Source: Ruminococcus sp. Phil15 (GTDB taxonomy: Bacteria; Bacillota; Clostridia; Oscillospirales; Ruminococcaceae). Taken from it: a DNA stretch of 64,000 nucleotides. A program made the translations under genes and the position numbers. Location: assembly GCA_001940995.1 (NCBI GenBank), contig MSHC01000020.1, positions 50,822-114,821 on the forward strand, read 5' to 3'. Each line of letters begins with the position of its first letter. The first letter of the stretch is position 1. Positions 61,300-64,000 of the stretch are shown one piece after another. Below the pieces are notes generated by a model. The model was not told the DNA's origin, made no database searches, and saw only the letters and a program-made list of their open reading frames with translations.

Positions 61300-61333
61300 A
61301 AATGCACTACCTTTTCATTAGGATAGTGCATTT
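61300..61333. terminator. Bidirectional terminator between tniQ and XRE gene
   Basis: AAATGCACTA pairs with TAGTGCATTT. The T run is best on the minus strand, so it mainly serves the XRE gene. Confidence 0.7.
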
Positions 61334-61628
61334 ACTCACTTTTAATGGATTCAATCAATGCGATAAGTGCTTGTATTTGCTTATCGGTTAAGCCTGCTGT
61401 ATTTAATGTTACATCAGGTTCGATGTTTTGTTTTCCGAGCAAATAATCAGTGCTGCAATTATAAAGGTAAGATAACGAAAGCAAAACATCTGTACTTGGT
61501 GTTCGTTCTCCTGTTTCATAACCGCTAACAATGGACGGAGAAACACCTATTCTATCAGCAACTTGCTTCTGCGATAATCCATTTTTTGAACGAAGTTTTT
61601 GTAGTTTCTCAGGCAATCCTTTAATCAT
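61332..61628 (-). CDS. XRE family transcriptional regulator
   Basis: 98 residues from ATG 61628 behind TTGGAGG; the longer frame to 61646 adds six residues without benefit. The helix-turn-helix LRSKNGLSQKQVADRIGVSPSIVSGYETGERTPS is a classical Cro/CI-type domain. A short C-terminal tail may dimerise. It faces a palindrome at 61642-61680 and likely represses itself and perhaps the divergent gene. Confidence 0.85.
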   Translation of the reverse strand: MIKGLPEKLQKLRSKNGLSQKQVADRIGVSPSIVSGYETGERTPSTDVLLSLSYLYNCSTDYLLGKQNIEPDVTLNTAGLTDKQIQALIALIESIKSE

Positions 61629-61641
61629 TGTGTTTTCCTCC

Positions 61642-61680
61642 AACACTTATTGTAAAGTATTTATCGTTACAATAGGTGTT
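61642..61680. promoter_or_regulatory. Palindromic operator for the XRE regulator
   Basis: AACACTTATTGTAA (61642-61655) and TTACAATAGGTGTT (61667-61680) are inverted copies with one mismatch, spaced by 11 bases. They lie right before the XRE start. Confidence 0.65.
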
Positions 61681-61700
61681 ATGCTGATACTCTTAAAGCG

Positions 61701-61729
61701 TTGACAAAATCCGCTCTTTGTGTTAAAAT
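61701..61729 (+). promoter_or_regulatory. Sigma-A promoter of the zinc-ribbon membrane protein
   Basis: TTGACA (61701-61706), 17-base spacer, TAAAAT (61724-61729). Confidence 0.8.
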
Positions 61730-61777
61730 ATAATAAAAAGTTATACTCACATATTATGGCATAGTGGGAGGTTAAGT

Positions 61778-62254
61778 ATGAGTGCTGAATCTATTAAAAG
61801 TAATGATGGCGAAACAGAGAAAAAACTCCCACCACCACGCAAACCGAATTTTTGTAGTGGATATATCTGGGGTGTTATCATTGGTGTATTGATAATTCTA
61901 TTAGCTTTTTTAACTGAGAACGTCCTCCAAGGATTTTTTGTTGTTCTGCTTGGTGCATTTATCGGTGGTGGTACACTGTATGTTTACAGTAGCGCACGGA
62001 AACAATATAATCTTTACTATACTGATTATCAGGCATATTTAGATAGTGTTAAAAAAGACCAGGAACAGTTACAAAAGCAAACTGAGGCTAAAATTATAGA
62101 ACTCGAAAAAATACCAGCTTGTCCTGTTTGCGGTTCACGAAATGTATCAAAAATATCTACCTTAAATCGTTCCGCTTCTGTAGCGGCTTTTGGGTTGGCA
62201 TCATCAAAAATTGGCAAACAATACGAGTGTAAATCTTGTAAACATAAATGGTAA
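61778..62254 (+). CDS. Membrane protein with C-terminal zinc ribbon
   Basis: 158 residues. Two membrane segments (YIWGVIIGVLIILLAFL and GFFVVLLGAFIGGGTLYVY) are followed by a coiled-coil-like charged stretch and a zinc ribbon CPVCGSRNV ... CKSCKHKW. No known family. It is divergent from the XRE regulator with a promoter close to its operator, so the two may form a small regulated unit. Confidence 0.55.
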   Translation: MSAESIKSNDGETEKKLPPPRKPNFCSGYIWGVIIGVLIILLAFLTENVLQGFFVVLLGAFIGGGTLYVYSSARKQYNLYYTDYQAYLDSVKKDQEQLQKQTEAKIIELEKIPACPVCGSRNVSKISTLNRSASVAAFGLASSKIGKQYECKSCKHKW

Positions 62255-62258
62255 TAAA

Positions 62259-62292
62259 GAGCGTGACTTGTGGCGGTCACGCTCTAATTTTT
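62259..62292. terminator. Bidirectional intrinsic terminator
   Basis: GAGCGTGAC pairs perfectly with GTCACGCTC, T residues on both sides, between convergent genes. Confidence 0.88.
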
Positions 62293-62776
62293 ACTGATTG
62301 GAACAACTAAAAGTATATTCCAGTGTGCCTGAGTAATTACCAGGAACGCCAGTTGTTTCTGGTTCGAGAGTAATATTCTTTGCTCCTGTTCCATCGCTAA
62401 TATCGGAGCTTGTAAACACTGCCATAGGCGTTGTTGCATCACACATTTCACCATTTGAATTGAAAATCGAGCAAGTAATTGATGCGTATTCATTTGTATC
62501 ATGGTAAAGTCTAATGCCGTTTACATCTGTATTGGAACATAACACTTTAACAGTATAGCCATCCTCAATATTGGCGTTTGAAATCTCAACATAGCTTTCG
62601 TTTCCATTTCTCAAATCAATAGTAGCTGGAATGGTTATATTGTATGAGCTATAGACATGAGCCAATACTTCCGATTGACCACTTCCGGCGCTTCCGTCTG
62701 TCTCTGCGGCAAAAGCTGTTATAGACATAGTTGCCAACATAGCAGCAGAAAGAAGCAAAGCAAAAATTTTCTTCAT
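62291..62776 (-). CDS. Secreted beta-rich protein, unknown
   Basis: 161 residues. A clear signal peptide (MKKIFALLLSAAMLATMSIT then AFA/AE) sends it outside. The mature part is Ser/Thr/Asn-rich and strand-forming (YNITIPATIDLRNGNESYVE). No anchor motif at its end. It starts 11 bases after the stop of the membrane-anchored protein gene upstream and is likely co-expressed with it. Similar small surface proteins are common on clostridial mobile elements. Function unknown. Confidence 0.6.
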   Translation of the reverse strand: MKKIFALLLSAAMLATMSITAFAAETDGSAGSGQSEVLAHVYSSYNITIPATIDLRNGNESYVEISNANIEDGYTVKVLCSNTDVNGIRLYHDTNEYASITCSIFNSNGEMCDATTPMAVFTSSDISDGTGAKNITLEPETTGVPGNYSGTLEYTFSCSNQ

Positions 62777-62787
62777 TGTGATTCCTC

Positions 62788-63258
62788 CTATTTTGAGTTA
62801 ATTTCCAGAATGACTTTTCCGCTGTTTAACGGTTTTTTACTATCCAATGAAAAACAACTATAAAGAAGCTGACAGTTGCCATATGTACCTTTATCAAGAG
62901 GTTGCAACAATTCAATTTCTGAAATATCTTCAGATGGCTTTATGAGTTCCGACTCCCATATTAAAGTGTTGTCGGAAAGATATAGTTGAATCTGAAAATA
63001 GCAGTTGTTTTCAGATGGATTACTAAAATTGACATTCTGATGTAACTGACCGGCTTTGAGGTTTATTCCGGTGATAGCAGGAATAGTTATTGTATCATTA
63101 TTACCTTCAGAAGCAGGTGTAAAATCTAACGAACTATCCGTGCTATTAGTTTTTTCAGTAGGCTGTTTTCCTTGATAACATGAACGGAATAATAGGATAA
63201 TACCCGCCACAAGAACAATTACAATGATTAAAATAATGATTCTTTTGCGCTTACGCAA
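62788..63258 (-). CDS. Membrane-anchored extracellular protein, unknown
   Basis: 156 residues from TTG 63258 behind AGAGGTGG; the longer frame upstream has no ribosome site. LRKRKRIIILIIVIVLVAGI is a basic start and membrane anchor, then a Ser/Thr linker and a strand-rich outer domain (about 60-156). It is in one unit with the secreted protein downstream. The two may work together at the surface. No family recognised. Confidence 0.55.
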   Translation of the reverse strand: MRKRKRIIILIIVIVLVAGIILLFRSCYQGKQPTEKTNSTDSSLDFTPASEGNNDTITIPAITGINLKAGQLHQNVNFSNPSENNCYFQIQLYLSDNTLIWESELIKPSEDISEIELLQPLDKGTYGNCQLLYSCFSLDSKKPLNSGKVILEINSK

Positions 63259-63350
63259 GCTACCACCTCTCTCAAAACATAAAACATTGTGACGGTCACA
63301 ATAAATAGTATAATAGATAATGGTTGAGGACGAAAGGCAAAGTTGGTGTG

Positions 63351-63685
63351 TTATTTTTCTTTTTTCCAACGGTATAAGGTTTTATTGTCGGCGGCAATAT
63401 TATCGGCTGTACCGTTCAGGTAATCATCAATCGTTATTTTTGAGTAATGTTTAAACTTTTGTATGAAGTCTGGAACTTCTGTATGTACCTGACCGCATTT
63501 AAGGCATTGTAAACGCCTCAAATGGAACAGATAGGAATTACCCATAGAATCCTTTACCGTGCGTTTACGACTGTCTCTGACCTTTACAGAGCCATTACAA
63601 TTAGGACAATGCGGTTCATCAATGTTGCAGATTACATAGCCCCTTTTTTATGCCTAATTATTGAATAGTGATGTGTGATAATCAT
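63351..63685 (-). CDS. Zinc-ribbon protein (DUF6431-like) with a -1 frameshift
   Basis: Start ATG 63685 behind TAGGAGG. The first frame reads MIITHHYSIIRHKK and stops after 18 codons. In the -1 frame the same message continues RGYVICNIDEPHCPNCNGSV ... LRRLQCLKCGQVHTEVPDF to 63351, for 111 residues total. Two CxxC pairs form a zinc ribbon. The shift falls at AAAAAAGGGG (63640-63649 on the plus strand as CCCCTTTTTT). It may be transcriptional slippage, a mutation or a base-call error. Confidence 0.55.
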
Positions 63686-63789
63686 AGAATTATCCTCCTA
63701 ATATAGATAGGTAGGCATTTTGAGCAACAAATACCTCCACAATAAATTGTATATATTTGATGTGAATAATTCAAGGTACTACAAAGAGC

Positions 63790-63818
63790 TTTACTTTTAT
63801 TAAAGATTATGCTATAAT
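63790..63818 (+). promoter_or_regulatory. Promoter of the S-box-like element
   Basis: TTTACT (63790-63795), 17-base spacer, TATAAT (63813-63818) preceded by TGC. Confidence 0.7.
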
Positions 63819-63824
63819 ATTAAA

Positions 63825-63952
63825 TGCCATAGAGAGTGATGCGAGGGACTGACCCGTTGACCATCCACCAACTTATCCAATGGATGTAGTGGTAATGTCA
63901 GACCGATGGGATATAGTGATTATTAAGCTCATCGGGAACGATGGGCTTTTTT
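63825..63952 (+). promoter_or_regulatory. Divergent SAM-I (S-box)-like riboswitch
   Basis: The core GAGGGACTGACCC with TTGA shortly after matches the S-box kink-turn helix, closed by GATG/CATC (63838-63841, 63862-63865). CCAAC and GTGGTAATGTC stand where the S-box has GCAACC and GTGCTAATTCC. P1 is short (CCAT 63827-63830 with ATGG 63906-63909). CCGATGGG (63903-63910) can pair with the terminator's 5' arm, giving an antiterminator. The terminator is at 63925-63952. This is the OFF-switch layout of SAM-I riboswitches. The controlled gene lies beyond 64000. Confidence 0.6.
63925..63952 (+). terminator. Terminator of the riboswitch
   Basis: AAGCTCATCG pairs with CGATGGGCTT around GGAA, followed by T residues. 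Confidence 0.85.
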
Positions 63953-64000
63953 GCATCTGCTTTATGGTATATTTTAATTAGGCGATTGTAAAAGTCTGAA

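Larger units (their letters stand above)
56306..61333 (+). mobile_element. Tn7-like transposon, visible core (right end not defined)
   Basis: tnsA-like, tnsB, tnsC and tniQ/tnsD genes lie in one overlapping operon in the classical Tn7 order, directly downstream of ppdK. DNA is AT-richer than the host. The tnsA-proximal end lies nearest the host gene, as in Tn7 next to glmS. I see no cas genes and no tnsE. The left boundary is a guess (TGT at 56306); the far end is not identified, so the element may extend past 64000. The downstream XRE, surface-protein and zinc-ribbon genes may be cargo. Confidence 0.7.

Noticed and set aside
63825..63952. tRNA gene at the window end
   Set aside because: No acceptor/anticodon cloverleaf can be formed; the terminator and antiterminator pairing fit a riboswitch.
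56140..64000. CRISPR-associated transposon
   Set aside because: tnsABC-tniQ are present but no cas gene and no repeat-spacer array is visible; it could only be claimed if cas genes follow beyond 64000.

Overview
The window looks like a chromosome segment of a Gram-positive, spore-forming gut or rumen clostridium of the Ruminococcus/Oscillospiraceae type. The evidence is the Firmicutes-type S10-spc-alpha ribosomal cluster, a spore germination protease (gpr), a homodimeric glycyl-tRNA synthetase, pyruvate phosphate dikinase, and several carbohydrate esterases (CE2-like, sialate O-acetylesterase-like, lipoprotein SGNH hydrolase). Shine-Dalgarno sites of the AGGAGG type and sigma-A promoters with 16-17 bp spacers are easy to see throughout. 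The assignment is from gene content only.

Layout. 1-2.5 kb: the end of a holB-like gene, ricT, a zinc phospholipase C-like protein and a flavin-binding protein. 2.5-6.4 kb: an accessory patch with a large TPR/DUF4261 protein on the minus strand, a decayed duplicate of its 3' end, and an apparently 5'-truncated orphan ORF. 6.4-7.8 kb: gpr (-) and rpsT (+). 7.8-24.2 kb: the full ribosomal superoperon from rpsJ to rplQ, including secY, adk, map, a KOW protein, infA, rpmJ and rpoA. It is preceded by a long leader with an intrinsic-terminator-like hairpin and a 32-codon upstream ORF that ends directly at the rpsJ start.

24.5-56.1 kb: mixed core genes. These are an ABC-F ATPase, esterases, a VWA/Ca-repeat/papain-like surface protein, an OGG-type glycosylase, rlmB, a degenerate P-type-ATPase-like membrane protein, tatD, a VTC polyphosphate polymerase with DUF4956, serC/serA, an ECF S component with coaX, a frameshifted membrane-protein pseudogene, glyS, glmU and ppdK.

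56.2-64 kb: a visibly AT-richer segment that starts just after ppdK and carries a Tn7-like transposition operon: tnsA-like, tnsB, tnsC and tniQ/tnsD, with overlapping stop/start codons and repeated motifs in front of tnsA. After it come an XRE regulator with a palindromic operator, small membrane and secreted proteins, and a zinc-ribbon gene with a -1 frameshift. The last 180 bases form a divergent S-box (SAM-I)-like riboswitch with its own promoter and terminator; its target gene is beyond the window.

The points I consider most worth following are the Tn7-like element with a 114-residue TnsA that appears to lack two of three catalytic residues, the P-type-ATPase pseudoenzyme, the divergent S-box element, and the S10 leader with attenuator and coupled upstream ORF.
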